45,962 nt of DNA, from positions 1 to 45,962 of the IMG/VR virus record IMGVR_UViG_3300004369_000033; one strand, written 5' to 3'. This stretch comes from a virus. The notes below the pieces were generated by a model that made no database searches, was not told where the DNA came from, and worked only from the letters and a program-made list of their open reading frames with translations. Shown piece after piece: positions 8,294 through 15,835 of this stretch. Position 1 is the stretch's first letter; every line of letters starts with the position of its first letter. A program made the position numbers and the translations under genes.

Positions 8294-8641
8294 GTGCAGT
8301 ACCGACGTAACGATCCGATTTCGCAAGTAGAAATCGAAAACGAACTATTGCGATTAATGTCAATGCTGGAAGAAGAGACTGAGACTTTCGAATCGCTGGC
8401 TGAAGACGCAGCAAAGAAAGACGCCCTGTACAAAGCGAACTGGGCAAAAGAGTATTTAAGTGCTAAAGGATCAATTAAAGAACGAGAAGCATGGGCCGAT
8501 TACAAGCTTTCTGAAGAGTCGTATGACTTCAAGATTTCCGAAGCCCTGGTCCGGTCCAAGCGGGAAAAGCTGACGTCGCTACGAACTTCAATCGACGCTC
8601 TTAGAACGCTCAACGCAAATGTCAGATCGCAGGTTCAGTGA
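8294..8641 (+). CDS. Hypothetical coiled-coil protein
   Basis: A 115-residue protein starting at GTG 8294, chosen because GGGAGG at 8284-8289 is well placed. It is almost entirely charged helix (IENELLRLMSMLEEETETF, KLTSLRTSIDALRTLNANV), so a coiled coil is likely. Its stop overlaps the ATG of the ParB-like gene (TGATG), suggesting translational coupling. Small helical proteins in this position occur in many phage DNA modules, but I do not recognise a named family and assign no function. Confidence 0.7.
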   Translation: MQYRRNDPISQVEIENELLRLMSMLEEETETFESLAEDAAKKDALYKANWAKEYLSAKGSIKEREAWADYKLSEESYDFKISEALVRSKREKLTSLRTSIDALRTLNANVRSQVQ

Positions 8642-9429
8642 TGAATGAGAAAATACACGAAAATCTACACAGTCTTCTGGTGGACATTGACACTCTTGTG
8701 CCTCTTCCCGGCAATCCGCGGGTTGGCAATGTTGAGGCAATCGTTGCGTCTTACTCAGAATTTGGTCAAGTTAAGCCAATCGTTGCCCGACCAAACGGAG
8801 ACGGTACAAGTACCGTCATCGCCGGCAATCACCAGCTTGAGGCAGCCAAACGCCTTGGGTGGGACAAAATTGCTGTCGTGATGATGGACGCAGACGACAA
8901 GCGCGCCTTGGCTTTTGCAATGGCAGACAACCGCACCAACGAGCTTGGCTACACGGAGCCAGAGCTTTTGAACGACATCATTGTTCAAATTAATGAAGAC
9001 TATTCGGTGCTATTAGACGATCTTGGCTGGGACGACTTTGAGCTTGCTTCACTAAATGAGTCGGCAATCAAAAACGAACGGTCGACTCTGTCCAGCGGCT
9101 ACGTGCAGCCCGTCATTTCGGCTATTACTGATATCGCACAGGCGATTAGTGATGCCGGCATCAGTTTTGAATCGTCCGAAGACGGTGACTCCAAAATTGT
9201 TGCACCAACTTCGGCAGATCAAGAGGCGATGGCGACCACTGGCAGCACCGCCATCAATGCGGCTGGATCTTCTAGGGTTGCCATTCAGTACACCATGGTC
9301 TTCGAAGATTCCGAACAACAGCGAAAGTGGTATGCATTTTTGCGCTGGCTCAAGAGTGAACCTAGCCTTGATGGCGAAACGACAGCAGAACGTATTTTGA
9401 ACTTTATTGAGGCACATGCGGACTTCTAA
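8641..9429 (+). CDS. ParB/Srx-fold nuclease-like protein (first of two)
   Basis: A 262-residue protein from ATG 8641. The first ~110 residues are a ParB/Sulfiredoxin-type domain: LVPLPGNPRVGNVEAIVASY, then GQVKPIVA and the hallmark IAGNHQLEAAKRLGW, followed by VVMMDADDKRALAFAMADNRTNE. In ParB relatives this fold binds nucleotide or acts as a nuclease. The rest includes an Ala/Ser/Thr-rich linker and a C-terminal helical segment (EQQRKWYAFLRWLKSEP). It belongs to a cassette with an HTH protein, a PAPS-reductase-like PP-loop protein and a second ParB-like protein, an arrangement recalling the E. coli IbrA/IbrB pair. No parA or chromosome-partition context exists, so partitioning is unlikely. 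Confidence 0.85.
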   Translation: MNEKIHENLHSLLVDIDTLVPLPGNPRVGNVEAIVASYSEFGQVKPIVARPNGDGTSTVIAGNHQLEAAKRLGWDKIAVVMMDADDKRALAFAMADNRTNELGYTEPELLNDIIVQINEDYSVLLDDLGWDDFELASLNESAIKNERSTLSSGYVQPVISAITDIAQAISDAGISFESSEDGDSKIVAPTSADQEAMATTGSTAINAAGSSRVAIQYTMVFEDSEQQRKWYAFLRWLKSEPSLDGETTAERILNFIEAHADF

Positions 9430-9952
9430 CAAACCACACGGAACTCACGCTCGGTACTCCAGGGGCTGCCGTTGTCAGAATTGTAGGGTAGCTCATCGCA
9501 ATTATGAACGCGATGCCGCTCGACGGCGTCGGCGGGTCAAGTACGGCATTGAGGTGCCAACCAGCATGTATGTGCCTGTTCATGAGGCCCAAGAACATGT
9601 CAAGTTTCTCTCCACGCGAGGGATAGGACTTGGCGCTATTGCGAAGCAGGTTGGAGTTCCTCGCTCGACAATTCAACACATCAAGCGCGGCACTCATGAG
9701 CGCACCAAAATCGATCTTGCTGAAAAAATTCTTGCCGTTCCCGCAATACCTCGGGAGCCGATGTCCTACACGAGTGCTGAGCCTATTAAGAAGTTGCTGT
9801 TCGAATTGGAGAAAAAGGGCATTAGCAGCAAAGAGGTGGGTCGAATCCTTGGTTGCCGGTATGGCGATTTACGGATTAAGGAGAGCATGCGAGTATGGCG
9901 GTTCAAGCAAGTCGAGGCAGTGTGTAAAGAATTGTTGAGGTTAAACCCATGA
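9416..9952 (+). CDS. Cys-rich helix-turn-helix DNA-binding protein
   Basis: A 178-residue basic protein from ATG 9416 (GAGG lies just upstream), overlapping the ParB-like gene by 14 bases. The N-terminus has the pattern HGT..RYSRGCRCQNC (Cys18, 20, 23) followed by a run of arginines, a form common in actinobacterial and actinophage DNA-binding proteins. A helix-turn-helix follows (GLGAIAKQVGVPRSTIQHIKRG), and a second possible HTH lies near KGISSKEVGRILGC. It may act as transcriptional regulator or as the DNA-targeting part of the ParB/PP-loop cassette. Its stop overlaps the start of the PP-loop gene. Confidence 0.8.
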   Translation: MRTSNKPHGTHARYSRGCRCQNCRVAHRNYERDAARRRRRVKYGIEVPTSMYVPVHEAQEHVKFLSTRGIGLGAIAKQVGVPRSTIQHIKRGTHERTKIDLAEKILAVPAIPREPMSYTSAEPIKKLLFELEKKGISSKEVGRILGCRYGDLRIKESMRVWRFKQVEAVCKELLRLNP

Positions 9953-11115
9953 CCAGACAGCGGATGTTCTTGGATATCGATTGCGTGGAGGCTGCTCGTC
10001 AGCGCATGCGTCACGTTTATGACACTTTCGACACGGTGTGCGTGCAGTTCTCTGGTGGAAAAGATTCAACGGCCGCCCTGTACCTGGCCAAAGAGATCCA
10101 CGAAGAGCGTGGCCTGGGTCCAGTCAAGGTTATTTTTCGTGATGAAGAGATGGTTAGCCCGCTAGTCATTGATTTCATTGACAAGGTTCGTCAGTACGAC
10201 TGGGTCGATATGGAGTGGTACTGCCTGCCGATGAGTCAGGAAGTCTGGGTTCTCGGTCGACGAGAGTTTTGCTTGCTGTGGTCAAAGCAACGCGAAAAAG
10301 ATGGTCGCTTGGTCAGGAAGATGCCGCCATTTGCCATCAGGGCAGAGCATTTCGGCCTTGACCCCAACCAAGTAATACCGGAGTCGGTGGACTATTACAC
10401 GATGCAAGGAAAGAAGGGCAAGACGGCTTTTGTGACCGGCGTTAGAGCAAACGAATCAATGATTCGTTATAGGTCTTGCGTTCAAAAACTGCACGAAAAT
10501 TACATCGTGCATCCGTACAAACTTGCTAAGTCGGTTCCACTCAAGTTTGCAAAAGTGATCTATGACTGGACGACAGATGACGTCTTGAAGTTCATCACTG
10601 AAGAACACGGCGCTGAGTACTGCGAGTTCTATGATCTCGCCGCAATAACCGGCTCCAACACCCGAGTCGGCATCCCACTCCACGCCGTAGCGATTCGACG
10701 CATTGGAGATGTGGTCAAGACCGAGCCAGAGTTCTATGACGAGCTTGTTCGGTGTTTTCCGCATATTGACGCTCAGCGCCGTTGGTGGCCAGAGTTCGAT
10801 ATCGAGAAACTCATCAAGCGTTATTCCGACGGCGGCTGGGATGGCGTTCGCAAGTGCATCGATGATAACTTCATTACTCCGGGTAAGCGGATGCGCGCAC
10901 AAGCCTTTTCCGCTGAATTTAGAAAGAAGCATGCTCGAGACCCCAAGTCTTATCCGATTCACTGGTTGGTCAGGAATTTGCTTCTAAACGAAATCACACC
11001 ATCGACGGCGGTAAGTCCAATCGGTCCAGGGACGAAGGCTTACACGCTTCAGATGAAAGAAGCACAGCAGCAAGCGGAGTTGAACAGCCTTGATATTCAG
11101 GATGATGAGGTCTAG
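9949..11115 (+). CDS. PAPS-reductase-family PP-loop protein (IbrA/DndC-like)
   Basis: A 388-residue protein with the PP-loop SGGKDST at residues 35-41, the ATP-pyrophosphatase signature shared by PAPS reductases, DndC and IbrA. Other recognisable parts are KVIFRDEEMVSP after the loop, FVTGVRANESMIRYR near the middle (the helix after GxRxxES contacts substrate in this superfamily), and YDWTTDDVLKFI. The long C-terminal half (WWPEFDIEKLIKRYSDGGW, SYPIHWLVRNLL) is unlike plain CysH and fits IbrA-type proteins. It adenylates or transfers sulfur to an unknown substrate. Flanking ParB-like genes on both sides and tight overlaps suggest one functional unit, possibly nucleic-acid modification. Sulfate assimilation is unlikely since no cys genes accompany it. 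Confidence 0.85.
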   Translation: MTRQRMFLDIDCVEAARQRMRHVYDTFDTVCVQFSGGKDSTAALYLAKEIHEERGLGPVKVIFRDEEMVSPLVIDFIDKVRQYDWVDMEWYCLPMSQEVWVLGRREFCLLWSKQREKDGRLVRKMPPFAIRAEHFGLDPNQVIPESVDYYTMQGKKGKTAFVTGVRANESMIRYRSCVQKLHENYIVHPYKLAKSVPLKFAKVIYDWTTDDVLKFITEEHGAEYCEFYDLAAITGSNTRVGIPLHAVAIRRIGDVVKTEPEFYDELVRCFPHIDAQRRWWPEFDIEKLIKRYSDGGWDGVRKCIDDNFITPGKRMRAQAFSAEFRKKHARDPKSYPIHWLVRNLLLNEITPSTAVSPIGPGTKAYTLQMKEAQQQAELNSLDIQDDEV

Positions 11116-11122
11116 GAGCGCC

Positions 11123-11671
11123 ATGAAAATCACAAATTTTGAACACGCTGATTTAAACCCTGCCGAGTGGAGGGCGACGTATGTATTGCGCCCGGATATG
11201 GCGGTATTAGCTCAGTCTCTCCATACCTATGGATGGATTGCGCCAATCGTCATTCGCCAGCAGACCAAGGAAATCATTGACGGTTACCATCGGTGGCTGG
11301 CCCTGCGAACTGATCCAAAGCTGATGAAAAAGCTGGGTCATGAGATCCCCTGCATTCAAGTCAAGTGTGATTTGCCTCAGGCAATGATCATGCACCTCCA
11401 GATCAATCGTGGTCGTGGTGCGACATTGGGGGCCGGCACTTCCAAAATTGTCCAGAGCGTTCTCAAGTCTCGACGCTACGACAAAGCGGCGCTCCGTTCC
11501 ATGCTTGGAATGTCAACTGATGAAATTGATTTGATGATCGATTCGACCCTTATCAAGCAACGGAAAGTCCCCACCCATAGCTATTCAAAGGCTTGGGTTC
11601 CGATTGAGGCTCCAGCAAAAATTGCTGATGAAGCCCTGGTAATCGAGCGCCCACCCAACGCTGATCGTTGA
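11123..11671 (+). CDS. ParB-like protein (second copy, IbrB-like)
   Basis: A 182-residue protein from ATG 11123, with AGGAG seven bases upstream; the longer in-frame start at 11090 overlaps the PP-loop gene and is less likely. The ParB/Srx fold is seen in LNPAEWRATYVLRPDMAVLAQSL, GWIAPIVIR and the signature IIDGYHRWLALR, followed by IPCIQVKCDL and MIMHLQINRGRG. It is shorter and clearly diverged from the ParB-like protein at 8641. It directly follows the PAPS-reductase-like gene, the same gene pairing as E. coli ibrA/ibrB. Function unknown; nuclease or nucleotide-transfer activity is possible for this fold. Confidence 0.8.
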   Translation: MKITNFEHADLNPAEWRATYVLRPDMAVLAQSLHTYGWIAPIVIRQQTKEIIDGYHRWLALRTDPKLMKKLGHEIPCIQVKCDLPQAMIMHLQINRGRGATLGAGTSKIVQSVLKSRRYDKAALRSMLGMSTDEIDLMIDSTLIKQRKVPTHSYSKAWVPIEAPAKIADEALVIERPPNADR

Positions 11672-11699
11672 TTTTTTCGCTGTTGCGATGATCTATTAT
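11668..11699 (+). promoter_or_regulatory. Possible promoter ahead of structural genes
   Basis: TATTAT at 11694-11699 resembles a -10 box and TTGATT at 11668-11673 a -35 box, but the spacer is 20 bases, longer than ideal. It lies in the 66-base gap between the DNA-metabolism module and the first structural gene, where a late promoter is expected. Weak evidence. Confidence 0.3.
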
Positions 11700-11737
11700 G
11701 TGAGGGACACGTTTGGTCCCCAGATGGAGGTTTTCGC

Positions 11738-11974
11738 GTGCCGAAGCCAGACACAACACCAGATATAGAGCCAGGTCCTGACGACCGTGGCACTCGTCCC
11801 CCGTGGTGGCGTCGTGCCTTGGCTGCAGTTCTCCGCTCGATTGGGTCTCGAATTCCAGGCGTTCGGCGCCGAGTTTCTCGTAACGAACCTGGCACCTATC
11901 GCAATTTGGGACGAGAGTTTCGCGGAAATCGTGCTTCAGGGATGACCCGACGACAGGCGCTCAGAGCAACTTAA
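11738..11974 (+). CDS. Small Arg-rich protein at start of structural module
   Basis: A 78-residue protein from GTG 11738, supported by GGAGG at 11726-11730 with a seven-base spacer. The N-terminus is acidic and Pro-rich (PDTTPDIEPGPDD), the rest strongly basic (WWRRALAAVLRSIGSRIPG, VRRRVSRNEPG). No family recognised. It precedes the connector gene, so a head or head-tail joining role is possible; a nucleic-acid-binding role is also compatible with the charge. Confidence 0.6.
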   Translation: MPKPDTTPDIEPGPDDRGTRPPWWRRALAAVLRSIGSRIPGVRRRVSRNEPGTYRNLGREFRGNRASGMTRRQALRAT

Positions 11975-11990
11975 ATGGAGGTGACCAGCC

Positions 11991-12614
11991 ATGCTGGTAT
12001 CTGTTAACGACCTCCAGACTTACATGGACATCCGGTTTACGAACCGTCAACAGGATGCTGCAGAGTTCGTCCTCGAAGGTCTTCAAAGTGAACTTGAGTC
12101 ATACCTTCGTAGGCCTGTCGAGGTGGAGTCAGTCACCGAAACTCATGTGATTGAAAGCAACCACATGGGAATTCCGAGCGCTTCATTTTTTTACAACTAC
12201 AGCCTCGACACAACAATGCAAACGCTGAGTTATCTAGATCCTCCGGTGACAATTTATTTGCGCAACACCCCAGTTGTCTCGGTTACATCCATAACGATTA
12301 CTCCGCCGACAATGAGCGCCGTGGCCCAAGAAGAGGGTCGAGACTACGTAGTCCGTCGTTTTGGCGTCGAGCTGTTTCGAGGTTTTGCAAATGACTTGGT
12401 TACAGTCACGTACTCTGGCGGTCTTGATGGTTCTCAGATCAAGCACTTCCGCTCCTTGATCCTCAGGGCAGCTACACGTGAAATGCAGAACATGCATGAC
12501 GACGTGGTTGGTATTAAGGACCTGGAGACTCGTAACGTTGCTCCACTAGAGACTGGTTTCAGTGAGGCCGAGCTGAACTCAATACGGCGCTGGAGACGGC
12601 GCAGGATCGCCTGA
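11991..12614 (+). CDS. Head-tail connector/adaptor protein (gp6/gp15-like)
   Basis: A 207-residue protein preceded by a strong GGAGGTGA. It starts with VNDLQTYMDIRF, followed by AAEFVLEGLQSELESYLRRPVE, the helical start typical of phage adaptor proteins that bind under the portal (HK97 gp6 / SPP1 gp15 class), then beta-rich middle parts (TPVVSVTSITI, VTVTYSGGL) and a C-terminal helix. A basic tail RRWRRRRIA closes it. It would form the ring joining portal to tail. Position before the tail completion and terminator genes fits. Confidence 0.75.
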   Translation: MLVSVNDLQTYMDIRFTNRQQDAAEFVLEGLQSELESYLRRPVEVESVTETHVIESNHMGIPSASFFYNYSLDTTMQTLSYLDPPVTIYLRNTPVVSVTSITITPPTMSAVAQEEGRDYVVRRFGVELFRGFANDLVTVTYSGGLDGSQIKHFRSLILRAATREMQNMHDDVVGIKDLETRNVAPLETGFSEAELNSIRRWRRRRIA

Positions 12615-12615
12615 T

Positions 12616-13077
12616 ATGACGGCGCACATAAAAGTCGACGTCGACGTAGCCGATACCGTTCTGTATCTAACTCGTGTTGAAGAGCGGGCTGACAACCTAA
12701 TTCCAGTGTGGCAATGGGCCAGAAATGAATTGGAGCGGTCTAACGCTGCAAACTTTGCACAAAATGGCTTGCCATCTGGCAAAGCGTGGGACCCGCTCGA
12801 TCCTCAGTACGGAGCCTGGAAGTCGAGTAGATTTCCTGGTATGCCTACTCTCGTTAGAACTGGGAAGCTATTCAATAGCCTCACAAATCTCAAAGGTCTA
12901 CCCAATTACGTCAGAAAAGATTCTGCATCATTTGGAACAAATGTTGAGTACGCAAAATTTCACCAGCAGGGTACTTTCAAGATGCCAAAGCGTCAGATTC
13001 TTTTTGAACCACCTTTGTTTGCTTTCCGTTTAGCTGAACGCACAAATAAGTGGATAGTTGATGGGAAGGTTCTGTAA
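12616..13077 (+). CDS. Tail completion protein (Mu gpG / Phage_tail_S-like)
   Basis: A 153-residue protein with the recognisable virion-morphogenesis pattern: SGKAWDPLDPQY (about residues 55-66), LVRTGKLFNSLTN (80-92), ASFGTNVEYAKFHQQGT (103-119) and MPKRQILFEPP (122-132). These match the Mu gpG/P2 gpS family, which completes the tail end that joins the head. It lies between connector and terminator candidates, each separated by at most one base, so they are co-translated. Confidence 0.82.
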   Translation: MTAHIKVDVDVADTVLYLTRVEERADNLIPVWQWARNELERSNAANFAQNGLPSGKAWDPLDPQYGAWKSSRFPGMPTLVRTGKLFNSLTNLKGLPNYVRKDSASFGTNVEYAKFHQQGTFKMPKRQILFEPPLFAFRLAERTNKWIVDGKVL

Positions 13078-13694
13078 TGCAAGGGCCGCATCAAGCTAAG
13101 AAGTTTGTCACTGATTATTTGAGGACAGACCTGCCGCGTCGCATCTCGGATTATCGATATGCACGACGAGACGAGGGAGAGTGGTATCTGGACGACGCCA
13201 CCTTGCCCAACCCAACTCAATATCTTTTTTATGAGCCGGTAGCCCTGGATGAGTGGCCAACAATCATCACCCTAACCATGTCTACAAACAATATGAGTAG
13301 AAGCGACTACACCGCTGTAATGGACCCTCTGTACAGGGTTAATTACTTGATGAGGACTTATATTTGGGTCAGATCAGAAGGCTCAGAAGAAGCGACACTG
13401 ATGCGCGACAGGCTCACGACCGTGGTGCGATCTGCCCTGCTTGACTATCCATGCCTGCGGGCCAACGATCCGACCCATTACCTAGAGGTAATGATTGACG
13501 AAGGAACCATGCGTGAGGAGTTCTCCGACCTCACCCTTCTTAAGGGTGATCGGGTCATGGCTGGCGCTTACATCTCCTATGAAATGGTCGTAAATGAAAG
13601 AATTACAAGAGAACCAATAGGAACTGTGGCAGAGTTTGACATCACAGCACAGCAGTTCGGGATGACGGAGCCTGAAATTGATTTATCTTCTTGA
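13077..13694 (+). CDS. Putative tail terminator/minor tail protein
   Basis: A 205-residue protein whose ATG overlaps the preceding stop (TAATG). It shows a mixed alpha/beta pattern with RVNYLMRTYIWVRSEGSEEATLMRDRLTTVV in the middle, resembling tail-terminator proteins that cap the tail tube before head joining, and a C-terminal beta region (VMAGAYISYEMVVNERIT). The assignment rests mostly on gene order: completion protein, this gene, sheath, tube. The long gap that follows suggests the transcript may end or a new promoter begins after it. Confidence 0.6.
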   Translation: MQGPHQAKKFVTDYLRTDLPRRISDYRYARRDEGEWYLDDATLPNPTQYLFYEPVALDEWPTIITLTMSTNNMSRSDYTAVMDPLYRVNYLMRTYIWVRSEGSEEATLMRDRLTTVVRSALLDYPCLRANDPTHYLEVMIDEGTMREEFSDLTLLKGDRVMAGAYISYEMVVNERITREPIGTVAEFDITAQQFGMTEPEIDLSS

Positions 13695-13708
13695 TGAATC
13701 TGTTCATC
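13693..13708 (+). other. Short perfect stem-loop at 3' end of 13077 gene
   Basis: GATGAA (13693-13698) and TTCATC (13703-13708) form a perfect 6-bp stem with a 4-base loop, starting inside the stop codon. No T-run follows, so it is not a classical intrinsic terminator; it could stabilise the 3' end of the upstream mRNA. Confidence 0.35.
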
Positions 13709-13780
13709 CAGCTTAGGTTCCGCTGATGTAATATCAATATGAACAATTCAATTGCCCGTAGTTGAGTTGCTCGAACAAGG

Positions 13781-13811
13781 TTCATTTCAACAGTTCACCG
13801 CGCGGTATAAT
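13781..13811 (+). promoter_or_regulatory. Probable promoter for sheath and tube genes
   Basis: The 166-base gap before the sheath gene is the longest in the window. It holds a perfect TATAAT at 13806-13811, about 50 bases before the sheath ATG. No good -35 box is seen at 16-18 bases; TTCATT at 13781 is 19 bases away. GAACAAGGTTC (13773-13783) is a small inverted repeat that could bind a regulator. Sheath and tube are needed in high amounts, so a dedicated promoter is plausible. A similar GGTATAAT occurs at 30769. Confidence 0.45.
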
Positions 13812-13860
13812 TTTCGCAAGTTGAACATCTAGCCCCACTTTGCGGGAGCGGAGGAAGCCA

Positions 13861-15321
13861 ATGCCCGGCGTAGTCGTAACAACCGCAGTTCGCACCGGTC
13901 CGTCATCAGCCAACGTAACGCCTTCAGCAACCTTCTTTGTTGTTGGCCAGACCGAGCGCGGTCCGTCGGACGAGGCTGTCCTGGTTACGAGCATTGCGGA
14001 TTTTGAAGAAAAGTTCGGTAATTACGTATCCTACGGATACGTACACCCACAGGTCCAGACCTACTTCGAAGAGGGTGGCGCTCAGGTCTATGTATCTCGA
14101 GTCGTCGGAGCCAGCGCAACTGTTGGAACCCTTGACATCGACAACACCGCTGCTGGAACGGCCTTCACGCTGACGGCAGTAGGAGCTGGCGATTGGTCAG
14201 AAAACCTCAAGGCTCAGATCGTCGCCGCTGGCGCTGGTTTTGCCGTTCGGCTCTTCTTGGAGGAGAGCGGAGTTGACACGCTCGTGTACAACTCGGGCGA
14301 ATGCGCTTCAGCAACAATTGCGGTGAACAAGATCAACACCAGCCCACTTGCCTCCTCGTACTGCACTGCGGCCGTTGGAACCGGCACCCCAGCAACAATG
14401 GGAGCTGCCGAGGCCTTCTCGGCCGGCGACGACGATCGTGCCTCGATTGTTACCGCCGACTACGTCGATGGAATGGATCTGTTCCTCGACACCTTCGGTG
14501 CTGGAGCCGTGGCCATCCCCGGCCAGAACGGTTCGACGATTTGGGACGCAATGATTGAACATTGCAATACAAATCATCGAATTGCACTCTGTGCTTTCTC
14601 CGAGGCTGAGACGTCGAGCAACGCAATCACCGAGGTTGCCGCCTACGCCGACGCTGCGAACGCAGAGCATGCCGCCTTCTTCTACCCCTGGGTGCAGATC
14701 GAGCGTGCGCAGAACGTGCTGATGTACATTTCACCAGAGGGATACGTGGCCGCCAAGCGTGCCGCCGCTCAGAACTCTGTTGGACCTTGGCAGCCTTATG
14801 CCGGACTTCGCTCTGAGGCCAGCTTCGTGCTTGGACTGAAGACGGCGATCAGCAAGGCTGTTGGTGACGACCTGGACGAGGGTCGGGTTAACGCCCTCCG
14901 AGTGATCAATGGTCGAGTCCGCATCTACGGCGCTCGCACGGCATCCAACGATGAAGTGAACTTCCGCTACATCACAGCCCAGGAAATGCTCAACTACGTG
15001 GTTGTTGAGGCTCAGGCCCAGCTTGAAGACCTCGTGTTCTCGACCATCGATGGGCGTCAGACGCTCTTCTCGAACGTCAAGAGCCGACTCACCAACCTGC
15101 TCGACCCAATTCGCATCGCCGGCGGATTGTACGAAGCTTTCGATAACACTGGACGCCGAATTGATTATGGCTACAGCGTTGTCGTAAACGAGGCAATCAA
15201 CCCAGTGTCGCAGCTGGCTGGCGGCCTCATCCGTGCCAAGATCGGAATCCGCGTGTCAAGCGTCGGTGACCAAATCGAGGTCTCGGTCACTAAGTCCAAT
15301 CTCACGGCATCAGTAGTCTAA
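13861..15321 (+). CDS. Tail sheath protein
   Basis: A 486-residue contractile sheath subunit. The ATG at 13861 has GGAGG six bases upstream; the longer TTG start at 13840 would include the ribosome binding site and is rejected. Typical features are the start PGVVVTT, TFFVVGQTERGPSDEAVLV, FEEGGAQVYVSRVVG, and the conserved C-terminal region with RVNALRVINGRVRIYGAR, FRYITAQEMLNYVV and LAGGLIRAKIGIR, where C-terminal strands interlock neighbouring subunits. It forms the outer tube that contracts and drives the tail through the envelope. This gene defines the phage as a myovirus. Confidence 0.93.
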   Translation: MPGVVVTTAVRTGPSSANVTPSATFFVVGQTERGPSDEAVLVTSIADFEEKFGNYVSYGYVHPQVQTYFEEGGAQVYVSRVVGASATVGTLDIDNTAAGTAFTLTAVGAGDWSENLKAQIVAAGAGFAVRLFLEESGVDTLVYNSGECASATIAVNKINTSPLASSYCTAAVGTGTPATMGAAEAFSAGDDDRASIVTADYVDGMDLFLDTFGAGAVAIPGQNGSTIWDAMIEHCNTNHRIALCAFSEAETSSNAITEVAAYADAANAEHAAFFYPWVQIERAQNVLMYISPEGYVAAKRAAAQNSVGPWQPYAGLRSEASFVLGLKTAISKAVGDDLDEGRVNALRVINGRVRIYGARTASNDEVNFRYITAQEMLNYVVVEAQAQLEDLVFSTIDGRQTLFSNVKSRLTNLLDPIRIAGGLYEAFDNTGRRIDYGYSVVVNEAINPVSQLAGGLIRAKIGIRVSSVGDQIEVSVTKSNLTASVV

Positions 15322-15335
15322 TTGGAGGAATTTCC

Positions 15336-15776
15336 GTGGCAAAAGTTGCACAGCGTCAGATCGTAGCGAGCGTTACGCCGAAGTCGGTTGGAGGACACGA
15401 GACTGGTCCGACAATCCCCGAGTACTTCTCGCAGGTGTCCGGAGGCGAAATCACGGCATCTGTAGAAAAGGTGTACGTTGGTGGAAAGCAGTTCCCGGAA
15501 GTGCTTTGCGCACCAGCGGAAATTGGTGACATCACCCTCACCCGCCACTGGGATCAGGCCGATCACACAAACCTCCAGAAGCTCCGTCAGCTCGTTGGCC
15601 GGACCTATTACGACATCACCATCCAGACATTGGACTGTGACCTCAAGGTTCCTGGCTCAGAGCGGAACTACCCCAACGCCCTCCTCGTTGGTGTAACCGA
15701 GCCAGAGGGTGATGCCTCGTCCGGCGCGCCGGCGACGTATGCCCTCACGTTCAGCATTTCAACAGTTTCAGTCTGA
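15336..15776 (+). CDS. Tail tube protein
   Basis: A 146-residue protein from GTG 15336, with GGAGG in 15323-15329. It directly follows the sheath gene, the standard place of the tube subunit, and has the beta-rich pattern of T4 gp19-like tubes: GGEITASVEKVYVGGK, IGDITLTRHWD, YYDITIQTLDCDL and the C-terminal YALTFSISTVSV. It polymerises into the inner tube through which DNA passes. Family assignment is from order, size and pattern. Confidence 0.82.
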   Translation: MAKVAQRQIVASVTPKSVGGHETGPTIPEYFSQVSGGEITASVEKVYVGGKQFPEVLCAPAEIGDITLTRHWDQADHTNLQKLRQLVGRTYYDITIQTLDCDLKVPGSERNYPNALLVGVTEPEGDASSGAPATYALTFSISTVSV

Positions 15777-15795
15777 ACTAAAACTTAAGTTCCGA

Positions 15796-15835
15796 TAGCA
15801 AAGGGAGTGTCCTCATGGGCGCTCCCTTTGTGCTA
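15796..15835 (+). promoter_or_regulatory. Hairpin enclosing ribosome binding site and start of tail chaperone gene
   Basis: AAAGGGAG (15800-15807) and CTCCCTTT (15822-15829) are perfect inverted repeats; TAGC (15796-15799) and GCTA (15832-15835) extend the stem past a two-base bulge. The GGGAG Shine-Dalgarno of the next gene is in the left arm and its ATG (15815) lies in the 14-base loop. If folded, the mRNA would hide the ribosome binding site and lower translation of the chaperone relative to sheath and tube. A terminator is less likely because no T-run follows. Confidence 0.6.

Noticed and set aside
8641-11671. Plasmid or prophage partition (parABS) system
   Set aside because: No ParA ATPase or parS-like repeats are seen, and ParB-like domains here accompany a PP-loop protein.
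13693-13708. Intrinsic transcription terminator after the 13077 gene
   Set aside because: The stem is short and no T-run follows; kept only as a stem-loop.
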